Shown here: positions 63,501 through 64,000 of the stretch, in pieces
How positions within the stretch are numbered: position 1 is the stretch's first letter
Layout: each line of letters opens with the position of its first letter
Source: Desmodus rotundus
Taxonomy: Eukaryota; Chordata; Mammalia; Chiroptera; Phyllostomidae
Length of the DNA stretch: 64,000 nucleotides
Direction of reading: 5' to 3'
NCBI RefSeq assembly: GCF_022682495.2
Contig: NC_071397.1
Coordinates: 15,219,082 to 15,283,081 of the forward strand
Made by a program: the position numbers and the translations under genes
Notes under the pieces: generated by a model
Database searches by the model: none
The model's input: only the letters and a program-made list of their open reading frames with translations
Told to the model about the DNA's origin: nothing

Positions 63501-64000
63501 CATATTGATACAATAAAGACACGTTTAAGAACTCAAAGCAAGTCCATTTTGAATATTTGGACGGATTTTCAGTCTTAAGCACCTCATACAACCAAAGTGT
63601 GTTGATGTTGAAGAGAACAACTTTTGTTTAAAACAATTACCACTATACTGGGAGGTATCTCTTTTGATGGATTATGGATAGGGCGTACCTCCTCCTTACC
63701 TCAAGTTTAGTGAAAAGAGCTTTAAGGCCCTTCCCAAAGCAGCTTGATCTGCATCCTTCTGGAGTCTGATGAATACAGCTGACTTGTGTCAGAGTTGTGT
63801 CGGAAAATTCTAGTGGAGCTAACTTCCAGTTAATGAATAAAGAGGGTTCGACCAGCAAGTAGCTGTTGTCCTTTCCAAGGTGGACAATGAACATGTCTTC
63901 CAGGGCCCAGTGTGGAAACTATGCTGCGGTATGAGCCTCAGATATGGGGGTAGGGTCACTTAAAAAGAGACCCAGCCCAAGAAGCCTATCTGACATGATG

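Overview
The window looks like nuclear DNA from a microbat, probably a yangochiropteran. It is AT-rich and gene-poor, dominated by interspersed repeats, with no operons or long open frames. The lineage call rests on tRNA-derived Ves-type SINEs (at least five on +, one on -) and on three copies of a LINE-1-derived ORF1-only (HAL1-like) element. Older repeats are general mammalian ones: MIR, L2, MER5A, MER20, a Tigger-like element, MaLR LTRs and old L1 3' ends.

The only genes I can support are small two- or three-exon beta-defensin loci on the minus strand between about 3.7 and 26 kb. (1) An apparently intact DEFB110 orthologue has a leader exon at 9124-9178 and a six-cysteine exon at 3854-4002. 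Canonical splice sites join them in phase 1 into a 67-residue precursor, with a TATA box upstream and AATAAA downstream. (2) A decayed cysteine exon of the same family lies at about 13.9 kb. (3) A DEFB112-like locus has a leader at 23842-23899, a middle exon at 22555-22698 and a cysteine exon at 21579-21725. It carries several lesions: a leader donor GT changed to AT, a 1.9-kb HAL1-like insertion where the TATA box should be, a broken C1-C2 region and a shortened tail. Gene content and order match the human 6p12 beta-defensin cluster (DEFB110 then DEFB112, same strand), so the rest of the window is probably the gene desert beyond it on the TFAP2D/TFAP2B side. That placement is inference.

Layout: 0-3.7 kb, L2, MER20 and a Ves SINE. 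3.7-9.3 kb, DEFB110 with a repeat-filled intron. 9.3-21.3 kb, repeats, the relic defensin exon, a solo LTR and two opposed L1 ORF2 fragments. 21.5-26 kb, the DEFB112-like pseudogene with the nested HAL1-like element. 26-64 kb, no recognised gene, with old repeats, microsatellites and several unique stretches that may be regulatory. These include a block at 54.49-55.02 kb with 14 TGACA/TGTCA cores and a CTCF-like motif at 36.74 kb. I had no alignment or repeat library, so repeat names are from recognition of consensus-like sequence and boundaries are approximate unless target-site duplications are given.
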